Below, piece after piece: positions 1 to 6,609 of a stretch of DNA of 64,000 nucleotides. Within the stretch, counting starts at the first letter, position 1; every line of letters starts with the position of its first letter. The position numbers and the translations under genes are program-made. The notes under the pieces are model-generated. The model saw only the letters and a program-made list of their open reading frames with translations. It was not told the DNA's origin and ran no database searches. This DNA comes from Candidatus Neomicrothrix sp. UBA2983 (lineage in GTDB: Bacteria > Actinomycetota > Acidimicrobiia > Acidimicrobiales > MedAcidi-G1): the NCBI GenBank assembly GCA_002346745.1, contig DEAL01000036.1:13782-77781 (forward strand). The letters are read 5' to 3'.

Positions 1-831
1 GGTGTCGCAGTAGTACGTCCAGCCGTTCTTGTACTTGGCCCGCTGGATCGGCAGACGGCTGCGGGGGCTGAGATCCCCGGTCCGGCCGAACACCGCCAGG
101 TGGTCCTGGTAGATGCCCGGCGAGCCGAAGACGTCGACGAACGGGCGCTCCTCGAGGCTGGTGCCGCGGTACTTGACGGCGTCGTGGATGATCTCGACGA
201 CGGCTCGGTACAGGCGACGTACCTCCTGGCTGGACAGCGAGTCGCTGGGGCGGTCGTGGCGGAGGCCCGACGAGAACAGGATCTCGTCGCTGTAGACGTC
301 GCCGATGCCGACGATGAACGACTCGTCGCAGAGCAGGTCCTTGAGCGGTGTGCTCCGGGAGAGCACCCGCCGGGCAAAGTCGGTCCAGGAGATGGGCTCG
401 CCGATGGGGTCGAGGCCCAGGCGGTCCAGCTCGGGCAACTCTTCGAAGATGGCGTCGGCGCCGACCAGCCGGACCTGCGAGTCGCCCTTCGGGTCGACCA
501 GCCGCAGCTGTCCGCCCTGGGTGAAGGTGATCGTGACCTCGGTCCGGGGCTCGACGGCCTCCTTGTTGGCCTGACGCCGGAGCAGGGCGCCGGGACCCAG
601 CCGTATGACCAGGTACTGGTCGTCCAGTTCGACGCACAGGTGCAGGCCGGCGCGGCGCACCGAGGCGACCTTGCGGCCCTCCAACTGGCCGGTGAACTGC
701 TTGCGGTTCCGGTAGCCCTCCAGGACGGCCATCGACGCCGCCTCGGCCGACTTGACCTTGCGACCGGCGAGGTCGCGGTCGAGGTCCCGACGAACGGTCT
801 CGATCTCGGGCAGTTCCAGGGCGATGGTCAT
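1..831 (-). CDS. Fpg/MutM-family protein lacking catalytic residues (C-terminus cut by window edge)
   Basis: The visible 277 residues follow the formamidopyrimidine-DNA glycosylase fold: an ELPEIETVRR N-terminus, the GIGDVYSDEILF helix-two-turn-helix region and a C-terminal zinc-finger-like segment. Family members excise oxidised purines using an N-terminal proline. Here that proline is replaced (MTIALELPE, Leu at the Pro position), the beta-hairpin lysine is Leu (RRAGLHL instead of RRRGKYL), the Asn of GxGNxYAxE is Asp, and the first zinc CxxC is SPRS. The ATG overlaps the rnc stop as ATGA, which supports this start, so the proline is not lost through a wrong start choice. It is probably not a standard bifunctional glycosylase. 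It may be a DNA-binding or monofunctional relative. The last residues lie outside the window. Confidence 0.85.
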   Translation of the reverse strand, partial: MTIALELPEIETVRRDLDRDLAGRKVKSAEAASMAVLEGYRNRKQFTGQLEGRKVASVRRAGLHLCVELDDQYLVIRLGPGALLRRQANKEAVEPRTEVTITFTQGGQLRLVDPKGDSQVRLVGADAIFEELPELDRLGLDPIGEPISWTDFARRVLSRSTPLKDLLCDESFIVGIGDVYSDEILFSSGLRHDRPSDSLSSQEVRRLYRAVVEIIHDAVKYRGTSLEERPFVDVFGSPGIYQDHLAVFGRTGDLSPRSRLPIQRAKYKNGWTYYCDT

Positions 832-1670
832 CGGGGGCTCCCGGTGTCGGCCAGAACGACCGTTTCGGTCGTGGGTGTGGTGGCAGGGTCGTCCGAGCCG
901 GTGTAGGGCTCGTGCGTGACGGCCAGGTCGTCCAGGTGGCACAGGTCCACCCAGGCCAGGCGGGCAGCGTCCTGCTCGGCGCGCTTCTTGGAGGTCCCCG
1001 TCCCCGGCCCCCAGGTCCGCCCGTCGACCTCGACGACGGCATGGAACCGCTTGTCGTGGTCCGGCCCCTCGGCGTGGAGCCGGTACGCCGGCTGCTCGGG
1101 GAAGTGGCGGGCGACGAGCTCCTGGAGCCGCGTCTTGTGGTCGTGCAGGCCGGGCTCCTCGGCGGCCCGGTCGAGGGCATCGGCGAACAGGTCGTCGACC
1201 AGGCGGAAGGCGGAGGCCTCGCCCCCGTCGAGGAACACGGCGCCGATCACGGCCTCCATGGCATCGGACAGGATCGACTCCTTGTCGGCGCCACCGGAGG
1301 CCGCCTCGCCACGGCCGAGGCGCAGCACGTCGCCAAGACCGATCCGCCGACCGACGTCGGCCAAGGCGCCGGCGCTGACGACGCTGGAGCGGATCTTGGC
1401 CAGCTCGCCCTCGGGCAGGTCGGGGTGCTCGTCGAACAGGCGGGTGGCGACGGCGAGGCCGAGGACGGCGTCGCCGAGGAACTCGAGCCGCTCATTGGAG
1501 CGCCCCTCGAACTCGGCACACCACGACCGGTGGGTCAGCGCCTCGGCCAGCAGGCCGGAATCGGCGAACCGGTGTCCCAGCCGCTCGACGAAGGCGGTCG
1601 TGGCGACGGAAGTCCCTTCGACGTCGGCCGACGGCGTGTCGACCGGGTCAGCCGAGGCGGGCCGTGACAT
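828..1670 (-). CDS. rnc: Ribonuclease III
   Basis: This 280-residue double-strand-specific endoribonuclease processes rRNA precursors and structured RNAs. The RNase III signature NERLEFLGDAVLG is at residues 59-71, and the second acidic motif (DAMEAVIG) is near 136-143. A double-stranded RNA binding domain follows at about 175-245, ending in the typical SKKRAEQDAA helix. The first 25 residues are an unconserved extension. The ATG lies 23 nt inside the 3' end of acpP, and the stop overlaps the next start, so acpP, rnc and the Fpg-like gene form one transcription unit. The C-terminal 40 residues are an acidic, Thr-rich tail not typical of the family. Confidence 0.95.
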   Translation of the reverse strand: MSRPASADPVDTPSADVEGTSVATTAFVERLGHRFADSGLLAEALTHRSWCAEFEGRSNERLEFLGDAVLGLAVATRLFDEHPDLPEGELAKIRSSVVSAGALADVGRRIGLGDVLRLGRGEAASGGADKESILSDAMEAVIGAVFLDGGEASAFRLVDDLFADALDRAAEEPGLHDHKTRLQELVARHFPEQPAYRLHAEGPDHDKRFHAVVEVDGRTWGPGTGTSKKRAEQDAARLAWVDLCHLDDLAVTHEPYTGSDDPATTPTTETVVLADTGSPR

Positions 1671-1938
1671 AGTCGACCGCGTCGCGCACGGTCTTGAGGT
1701 CCTCGAGGTCCTCGTCCTCGATGCGGAAGCCGACCGAGCGCTCGGCCAGCTCCTCCTCGATGGCCTCCACCAACTCGATCAGGGCGAGCGAGTCGGCGTC
1801 GAGGTCGTCGGCGAAGGAGTCCCCCTCGCCGATGTCGGGGGGCTCGATCTCGAGGATGTCGGCCAGGCGGTCACGGACCAGGGCGAGAACCTCGTCTCGT
1901 CCGAACGGGTCACCGTCGACATGGGTTTCGGCAGGCAC
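1648..1938 (-). CDS. acpP: Acyl carrier protein
   Basis: This 96-residue acidic helical protein has the phosphopantetheine attachment motif DADSLALIEL, with the modified Ser at residue 50. It carries growing acyl chains for fatty acid synthesis. Its place beside plsX and rnc is the common bacterial arrangement. It is a little longer than E. coli AcpP because of a 15-residue N-terminal extension and an acidic insert before the last helix (RIEDEDLEDLKTV), so it could also serve a specialised acyl pathway. The C-terminus overlaps the rnc start by 23 nt. Confidence 0.93.
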   Translation of the reverse strand: MPAETHVDGDPFGRDEVLALVRDRLADILEIEPPDIGEGDSFADDLDADSLALIELVEAIEEELAERSVGFRIEDEDLEDLKTVRDAVDYVTARLG

Positions 1939-2019
1939 GGGGCTCCTCGGGGGATTCGGGGCGGGTGGCCGGCACCATCGGATGGCCGGTCGCCGCGGGA
2001 AACTGGGGTTCGGGAGGGA

Positions 2020-2025
2020 ATTCTA
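2020..2025 (-). promoter_or_regulatory. Candidate -10 element for acpP-rnc
   Basis: In the 152-bp gap between plsX and acpP the minus strand reads TAGAAT. A weak -35 (TTCCTG) lies 18 nt upstream. The start codon is about 80 nt downstream. It is the only good -10 hexamer I see in this gap. Confidence 0.3.
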
Positions 2026-2090
2026 CCTGTTCCCCGCACCGATCAGGAATGGACAGATCGGCGCGGAAGGGCGGGAAATAGACCAGAAGG

Positions 2091-3089
2091 TCAATCGCTG
2101 GCCGGGGATCCGACGGCGGTCGTGAGGTGACCCACCATGTCGGCCTCGACCATCTCAGCGGCCACGCGCACGGCGTTCTCGACGGCCAGCGCCCGTGACG
2201 AGCCATGGCTGATGATGCACACGCCCTTCACCCCGAGGAGCATCGCCCCGCCGTAGGTGTCGGGATGGAACTCTCGGTAAAGCGCGTCCAACTCCGGCCC
2301 GAGCTCGGCGGCGGCAGCCGCCGCCTCGGGGCGCTCGCCCAGGCTGGTGAGCAGCGCCGTCATCAGCGTGCGCATCGACCCCTCGAGGGTCTTGAGCGCC
2401 ACGTTGCCGGTGAAGCCGTCGGTCACGACCACGTCGACCTCGTCGGTGAGCAGGTCGCGCCCCTCCACGTTCCCGATGAACGTCGAATCGGTCCAGGTGG
2501 CGGCCTCGAGTGCGGCGTGCGCCTCCTTGACGAGGGGGCTGCCCTTGCCGGGCTCCTCGCCGATCGACAACAGCGCCACCCGGGGTTCGGCCACGCCGAG
2601 GCGATCACGGGCGAACACGGCGCCCATCTGCCCGAACTGGGCCAGCCACTCGGGGCTGCACTCGGCGTTGGCGCCCGCATCGAGCAGCACCGTCGGGGTG
2701 GAACCGGGGGTCGGCAGCAGGGTGGCGATGGCCGGCCGGCTGACGCCCCGGATGCGTCCCATGCGCAGGAGGGCGCTGGCCATGGTGGCGCCGGTGTTGC
2801 CGGCACTGACCATCGCCGAGGCGACGCCGTCACGAACGGCCTCCGCCGAGCGGACGAGTGACGAGTCCTTCATCTTCCGGACGCTGGCCCCCGGGTCGGC
2901 GTCCATGGCGATCACCTCGGAGGCGGGCAGGACCTCGAGTCCGCCGGTGTCGGTGAGTTCCTCGGAGCGGCCGACCAGGACGACGGGGATGCCGTGCTCC
3001 TCCCGGGCCCGGCGGGCGCCGGCGATGATCTCGTCGGGCGCGAAGTCGCCGCCCATGGCGTCGACGGCCACGGGGAGCGTGATGGCCAT
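2091..3089 (-). CDS. plsX: Phosphate acyltransferase PlsX
   Basis: This 332-residue protein converts acyl-ACP to acyl-phosphate, the donor for PlsY in phospholipid synthesis. It starts with the family hallmark VAVDAMGGDFAPDEII. It contains the SAGNTGATMA motif near residue 95 and the GSSRALAVENAVRVA stretch near the C-terminus. Length is normal. It is the last gene of a minus-strand set with rpmF and DUF177, a conserved actinobacterial order. There is a 152-bp gap to acpP, so acpP probably has its own promoter. Confidence 0.95.
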   Translation of the reverse strand: MAITLPVAVDAMGGDFAPDEIIAGARRAREEHGIPVVLVGRSEELTDTGGLEVLPASEVIAMDADPGASVRKMKDSSLVRSAEAVRDGVASAMVSAGNTGATMASALLRMGRIRGVSRPAIATLLPTPGSTPTVLLDAGANAECSPEWLAQFGQMGAVFARDRLGVAEPRVALLSIGEEPGKGSPLVKEAHAALEAATWTDSTFIGNVEGRDLLTDEVDVVVTDGFTGNVALKTLEGSMRTLMTALLTSLGERPEAAAAAAELGPELDALYREFHPDTYGGAMLLGVKGVCIISHGSSRALAVENAVRVAAEMVEADMVGHLTTAVGSPASD

Positions 3090-3191
3090 CAGGGCGTGCC
3101 GACAGGGCTGTCGGGGGAGGTGGTCACGGGGCCATCATGGCGCATCGCCCGGCCGGCCCCGGCCATCGCGGCGTTCGCGGGGAGTGTCGCG

Positions 3192-3371
3192 TCAGTCGAC
3201 GTCGACGGCCTGGCGGCCCGCGTACCAGCCGCAGTTGCCACAGACGCGGTGCGGGCGGCGCACGTCGCCACAGCGGGGGCAGGTGCTGCGCGACGAGGGA
3301 CGCAGGGTCCAGGCGCTGGCCCGACGGCTGCGGCCCTTGGCCTTGGAGGTCTTCTTCTTGGGAACGGCCAT
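3192..3371 (-). CDS. rpmF: 50S ribosomal protein L32
   Basis: This 59-residue basic protein begins MAVPKKKTSKAKGRSRRA, the classic L32 start. It carries two CxxC pairs (CPRCGDVRRP and CGNCGWYAG) forming a zinc ribbon, so this is the zinc-containing C+ form. The reading frame is open further upstream, but homology fixes the start at the ATG of MAVPKKK. It sits between DUF177 and plsX, the usual rpmF neighbourhood. Confidence 0.97.
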   Translation of the reverse strand: MAVPKKKTSKAKGRSRRASAWTLRPSSRSTCPRCGDVRRPHRVCGNCGWYAGRQAVDVD

Positions 3372-3484
3372 CGTGAACTCGCAGGGTCGAAAGGCTTCGG
3401 AGCGGACGAGGGGCGGAGGTGCCCGTCGCGGCGACCCCGAAAGGCTAGCGGCCCGGCCCCGGAAGCGGTCCGGCGTCGACCGGA

Positions 3485-4030
3485 TCACTCGCCGGGATCC
3501 GGCTCCCGGAGCACGTCCAGCGCCGCCCAGCGGGGGTCTCGGGCCGGCTCCCCGGTCTCGGCGTCATGGACGGGCAGCGCCGGGAACCGGTCGGGGTCGG
3601 GACCGGCGCATCCCTCGTCGCACAACGGGGACAGCGGGAGGGACAGCAGGACGGCGTCCCGGGCAACTGCCTCGAGGTCGACCGTCTCCTCGCCGCCATC
3701 CGCCTCGAGCGGATACGTGTCGCCAGCATCGTCGTCGCCGTCGCCGATCTCGTCGGACGGCCGAAACACCTCGCGGACCTCGAGGCACAGGTGGCCGCGC
3801 ACCTCCCCCAGGCAGCGCCGACACTCCCCAGTCCAGTCCAGGTCGACGGTGCCGTGGGCGACCACGTCTCGGCCACTGGCCCCGACCTCGAGTGCGAGCG
3901 CCACCCTGTCGTCGTCGACGGCAACGGTCCCGACCCGCAGGCCGTCGAGGGCGACGGCCTCGTCGATCCGACGCGGCGCCGCGCCGCGCCGTCGTAGCGG
4001 GGCGACCGGGACCCGAAGTCCGCCGGTCAT
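3485..4030 (-). CDS. YceD/DUF177 family protein
   Basis: This 181-residue member of the YceD family is needed for normal 23S rRNA accumulation in other organisms and is nearly always next to rpmF. It shows the two cysteine pairs typical of the family, GECRRCLG near residue 70 and LCDEGCAG near residue 140, probably binding zinc. The DPRWAALDVLR C-terminal signature is present. The next gene, rpmF, is 113 bp downstream. Its biochemical role is not defined. Confidence 0.88.
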   Translation of the reverse strand: MTGGLRVPVAPLRRRGAAPRRIDEAVALDGLRVGTVAVDDDRVALALEVGASGRDVVAHGTVDLDWTGECRRCLGEVRGHLCLEVREVFRPSDEIGDGDDDAGDTYPLEADGGEETVDLEAVARDAVLLSLPLSPLCDEGCAGPDPDRFPALPVHDAETGEPARDPRWAALDVLREPDPGE

Positions 4031-4064
4031 GCCCGCTGGGCAGCCGACGGCGCCGAGTGCGGGC

Positions 4065-4727
4065 TCACCCGCCCGGCTCGGGGCCGTCGCTGTCCTGATC
4101 GAAGAACGAGGAACTCGACCTCGGGCGCTGGGCCTCGGCCGCAGCGGCCTGGGCGGCCTGTTCGGCGGCTTCGGCCTGCTGCCGACGGTCCCGGTCGAGC
4201 ACCGTCTCCTGGAGCTTGCGCCTGCCGGCGGCGATCGTGTCGCGGGCCTCGGTCAGGGTGGCCTCGAACGTGGCCAGCTTCTGGTCGCAGTAGTCCTCGG
4301 TCTCGCGGCGCATTCGCCGGACGTCCTCGTGGGCCATCTCGACCAGTTGGCGGGCCCGTTGTTCCGCTGTCCGGACGACCTCGGTGCGCTGCACCAGCCG
4401 CTCGGCCTGCGAGCGGGCCATCTCGAGGATCTCGTCGCCTTCGCGGCGGACCTTGGCGAGGAATTCCTCGCGCTCCTTGAGCAGCCAGCGGGCGGCCCGC
4501 AGGTCCTCGGGCAGCCGGGCGATGGCCTCGTCGAGAACCTCGAGCAACTCCTCCTTGTTGATCATCGAGGACGCCGACAGCGGCATAGGCCGGGCATTGG
4601 CGACGGCCTCGCGCGCCTGGCGGAGGATCCCCTCGACCTGGGGCGGGTGGTAGGGGTCGGTCGCCCGCCGGGTCTCCTGCTCCGGGGTCGGGAGGCCCGG
4701 GTCGGCGAGGTCGGACGGGTCGGACAC
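4065..4727 (-). CDS. sepIVA: SepIVA-like DivIVA-domain coiled-coil protein
   Basis: This 220-residue protein is mostly charged helix (about residues 55-195) with heptad character, flanked by a Pro-rich N-terminus and an Ala/Gln-rich tail. It resembles the mycobacterial septum-associated protein SepIVA (Rv2927c), which also sits beside DUF177 and rnc and acts in cell division and cell-wall control. The GTG at 4727 gives VSDPSDLADP. It starts 5 nt after the coaD stop, so translation is probably coupled. The name rests on synteny and coiled-coil pattern rather than on an unmistakable motif. Confidence 0.7.
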   Translation of the reverse strand: MSDPSDLADPGLPTPEQETRRATDPYHPPQVEGILRQAREAVANARPMPLSASSMINKEELLEVLDEAIARLPEDLRAARWLLKEREEFLAKVRREGDEILEMARSQAERLVQRTEVVRTAEQRARQLVEMAHEDVRRMRRETEDYCDQKLATFEATLTEARDTIAAGRRKLQETVLDRDRRQQAEAAEQAAQAAAAEAQRPRSSSSFFDQDSDGPEPGG

Positions 4728-4732
4728 GGCGC

Positions 4733-5212
4733 CTACGCTCCGGCCTTCTCGGCCAGCCGCAGCCGGACCGGCTCGGGGACCATCTCGGAGACGTCGCCGC
4801 CGAGGCGGGAGACCTCCCGGATCAGGCCCGAGGCGAGGAACGACCGGCGGGAGGCGGTGGGCAGGAAGAGGGTGTGGACGCCGGAGATGGCGAGGTTGGT
4901 CTGGGCCATCTGCAGCTCGGCCTCGAAGTCGGAGACCGCCCGCAGCCCCTTCACGATGAAGTCGGCCTCGACCTCGGTGGCGAGGGCGACGACGAGGCCG
5001 TCGAACATGGTGGTACGGACGTTGTCGAGGTGGGCGAAGCACTCGTCGAGGAGTTCCATGCGCTCCTCGAGGGTGAACAGGCCGCCTCCCTTCGAGGGGT
5101 TCATGAGGGTCCCGACGACGACCTCGTCGAACAGCCGCGAGGCCGTCTCGACGAGCTCGACGTGGCCGTTGTGGACGGGGTCGAATGATCCGGGGTACAG
5201 GACTCGGGTCAC
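4733..5212 (-). CDS. coaD: Phosphopantetheine adenylyltransferase
   Basis: This 159-residue enzyme makes dephospho-CoA from ATP and 4'-phosphopantetheine. The nucleotidyltransferase HxGH motif is at residues 14-17 (PGSFDPVHNGH), and the ATP-binding GLRAVSDFEAELQMA stretch is near 88-102. Length matches the family. It starts with GTG and overlaps the rsmD stop as GTGA, giving the classic rsmD-coaD pair. Confidence 0.96.
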   Translation of the reverse strand: MTRVLYPGSFDPVHNGHVELVETASRLFDEVVVGTLMNPSKGGGLFTLEERMELLDECFAHLDNVRTTMFDGLVVALATEVEADFIVKGLRAVSDFEAELQMAQTNLAISGVHTLFLPTASRRSFLASGLIREVSRLGGDVSEMVPEPVRLRLAEKAGA

Positions 5213-5754
5213 GGTCGGGAACTCCCAGGGTCTCCGGGTTCGGGCGAGAGCAGCATCACCACGGTACCCGCGTACCGCCGCACCCTTCCGACATGCCAGC
5301 CGGCGGGCACCTCGACCTCCCGGTCGGACTCGACCACGGCGACCGCTGCGTCGAGGGCGGCCAGCAGGGTCGTCCAGCCGTCGTAGGCGTACGGGGGGTC
5401 CAGCAGCGCCAGGTCCCAGCGGCCGGGGTTGGCCGACAGCCAGCGTTCGGCGTCGGCCACCACGACGTCGGCCCGGTCGGTGAAGCCGCAGGTGGCCAGG
5501 TTGTCCTCGACGAGCGCGGCGTGGGCCCGCGAGCACTCGACGAAGGTGGCGTGTGCGGCGCCGCGCGACAGCGCCTCGATCCCGAGTGCCCCGGTGCCGG
5601 CGAACAGGTCGAGCACCGTGGCGTCGACGACCGCCCCCTGGCTGTGCAGGGCGTTGAAGACCGCCTCGCGGACCCGGTCGCCGGTCGGGCGGACGGCGTC
5701 GTCCCTCGGGGCCGCCAGCCGGCGTCCACGGGCGGTTCCGGCCACGACGCGCAT
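5209..5754 (-). CDS. rsmD: 16S rRNA (guanine966-N2)-methyltransferase
   Basis: This 181-residue SAM-dependent methyltransferase modifies 16S rRNA. It has the SAM-binding motif DLFAGTGALGIEALSRGA at about 49-66 and the N-methyltransferase motif DPPY at about 119-122. The N-terminal MRVVAGTARGRRL and PTGDRVREAVFNAL motifs are standard. I chose ATG at 5754 over a TTG two codons upstream because RsmD proteins start with MR(V/I)xxG. It is the first gene of the coaD cluster and diverges from the zinc-ribbon gene at 5795. Confidence 0.94.
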   Translation of the reverse strand: MRVVAGTARGRRLAAPRDDAVRPTGDRVREAVFNALHSQGAVVDATVLDLFAGTGALGIEALSRGAAHATFVECSRAHAALVEDNLATCGFTDRADVVVADAERWLSANPGRWDLALLDPPYAYDGWTTLLAALDAAVAVVESDREVEVPAGWHVGRVRRYAGTVVMLLSPEPGDPGSSRP

Positions 5755-5782
5755 ACACAAGTATGGGCGCTGGTCGCCGAAC

Positions 5783-5788
5783 TAGCGT
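5783..5788 (+). promoter_or_regulatory. -10 element of leaderless zinc-ribbon gene
   Basis: TAGCGT ends 6 nt before the ATG at 5795. This TANNNT-to-start spacing recurs many times in the window and implies transcription starting at or next to the start codon. Confidence 0.5.
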
Positions 5789-5794
5789 TACGGC

Positions 5795-5977
5795 ATGCGA
5801 GCGCCGGCCACAATCACCTGCGTCGACTGCGGGGGCACCTGCCACCTGCTAGCCCACCCGGAAGAGGAGTTCGCCCCCGGCGACCCCGTGGCCTACCGGT
5901 GCGCCGACTGCATGGACCGCTGGGACCTGGTCATGCCCGACGACGAGGACGACGGCGCCCCCGACGACCCGTCCTGA
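5795..5977 (+). CDS. Small two-CxxC zinc-ribbon protein, unknown function
   Basis: This 60-residue acidic protein has CVDCGGTC near the N-terminus and CADC near residue 37, a likely single zinc ribbon, followed by a strongly acidic tail (PDDEDDGAPDDPS). I do not recognise a named family. It stands alone between rsmD (divergent) and a GNAT gene (convergent). A good -10 lies 6 nt upstream and codon use matches the neighbours, which supports it as real. Confidence 0.7.
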   Translation: MRAPATITCVDCGGTCHLLAHPEEEFAPGDPVAYRCADCMDRWDLVMPDDEDDGAPDDPS

Positions 5978-5996
5978 CCCTCGTCGCCGCGGGCCC

Positions 5997-6587
5997 TCAG
6001 CCCCGCGGCTCCCTCCACATCAGCGGGATGGTCGGGCCGCCCTCGATGTCCACCTCGCCGGTGACGGCGAACCCGTGGCGCTCGTACAGCGGTACGTTGG
6101 CGGGATCGCTGGACTCGAGGTAGGCGGGGATCCCCTCGGCGTCACAGCGGTCGGTCACCAGGGCGATCAGCCGGGATGCGAGCCCCCGCCCCCGCCCCTC
6201 CGGGCGGGTCCCGACGAACGCCAGGTACCAGTGCGGGGTGTGCGGATGGGCCTCGAGCAGCGGGGCCAGGGCCGCCAGCTTCGCCATCGCCTCCTCCTCG
6301 CCGAGGATCGCCACCACGGCGGCCACCGCGGCGTCGAAGTCCGGTCCGGGGTCGTCCGGCCCCAGCGGCGGCACCCACACAGCGGCCGAGGCGAGGCCGT
6401 CGACGGTGAGGGTCTCGTCGATGCCGATGCCGCCCGCCAGGCGCGCCGAGAAGAAGGTGGCGAGGAGGCCCGGGCGGGTTCCGGGGTCGGCGAACAGGAA
6501 CGAGAGCACCGGGTCCCGCGCGAAGGCGACGGCCAGGGTGGCGCCGACGTCGGGCAGTTGGTGCGTCTCGGCGGTGCGCGGGTCCAT
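5997..6587 (-). CDS. GNAT family N-acetyltransferase
   Basis: This 196-residue protein has a GCN5-type acetyl-CoA site: VGTRPEGRGRGLASRLI near residues 130-146. It ends with the usual YERHGFAVTGE strand. The ATG at 6587 gives MDPRTAETHQLPDV. The open frame continues upstream into the recG 3' region but without homology. Substrate is unknown. Related actinobacterial proteins act on small molecules or antibiotics, but nothing here is specific. It lies 22 nt downstream of recG on the same strand. Confidence 0.82.
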   Translation of the reverse strand: MDPRTAETHQLPDVGATLAVAFARDPVLSFLFADPGTRPGLLATFFSARLAGGIGIDETLTVDGLASAAVWVPPLGPDDPGPDFDAAVAAVVAILGEEEAMAKLAALAPLLEAHPHTPHWYLAFVGTRPEGRGRGLASRLIALVTDRCDAEGIPAYLESSDPANVPLYERHGFAVTGEVDIEGGPTIPLMWREPRG

Positions 6588-6609
6588 CAGGCGCCGAGTC
6601 TGCACCCGT

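Noticed and set aside
2994..5483. Long plus-strand open frame opposite the rpmF-coaD cluster
   Set aside because: It is antisense to several recognised genes and has Arg/Pro/Gly-rich, unstructured translation typical of GC-rich shadow frames.
5755..5760. TTG start for rsmD two codons upstream
   Set aside because: ATG at 5754 gives the family-standard MRVVAG start, and TTG is rare here.
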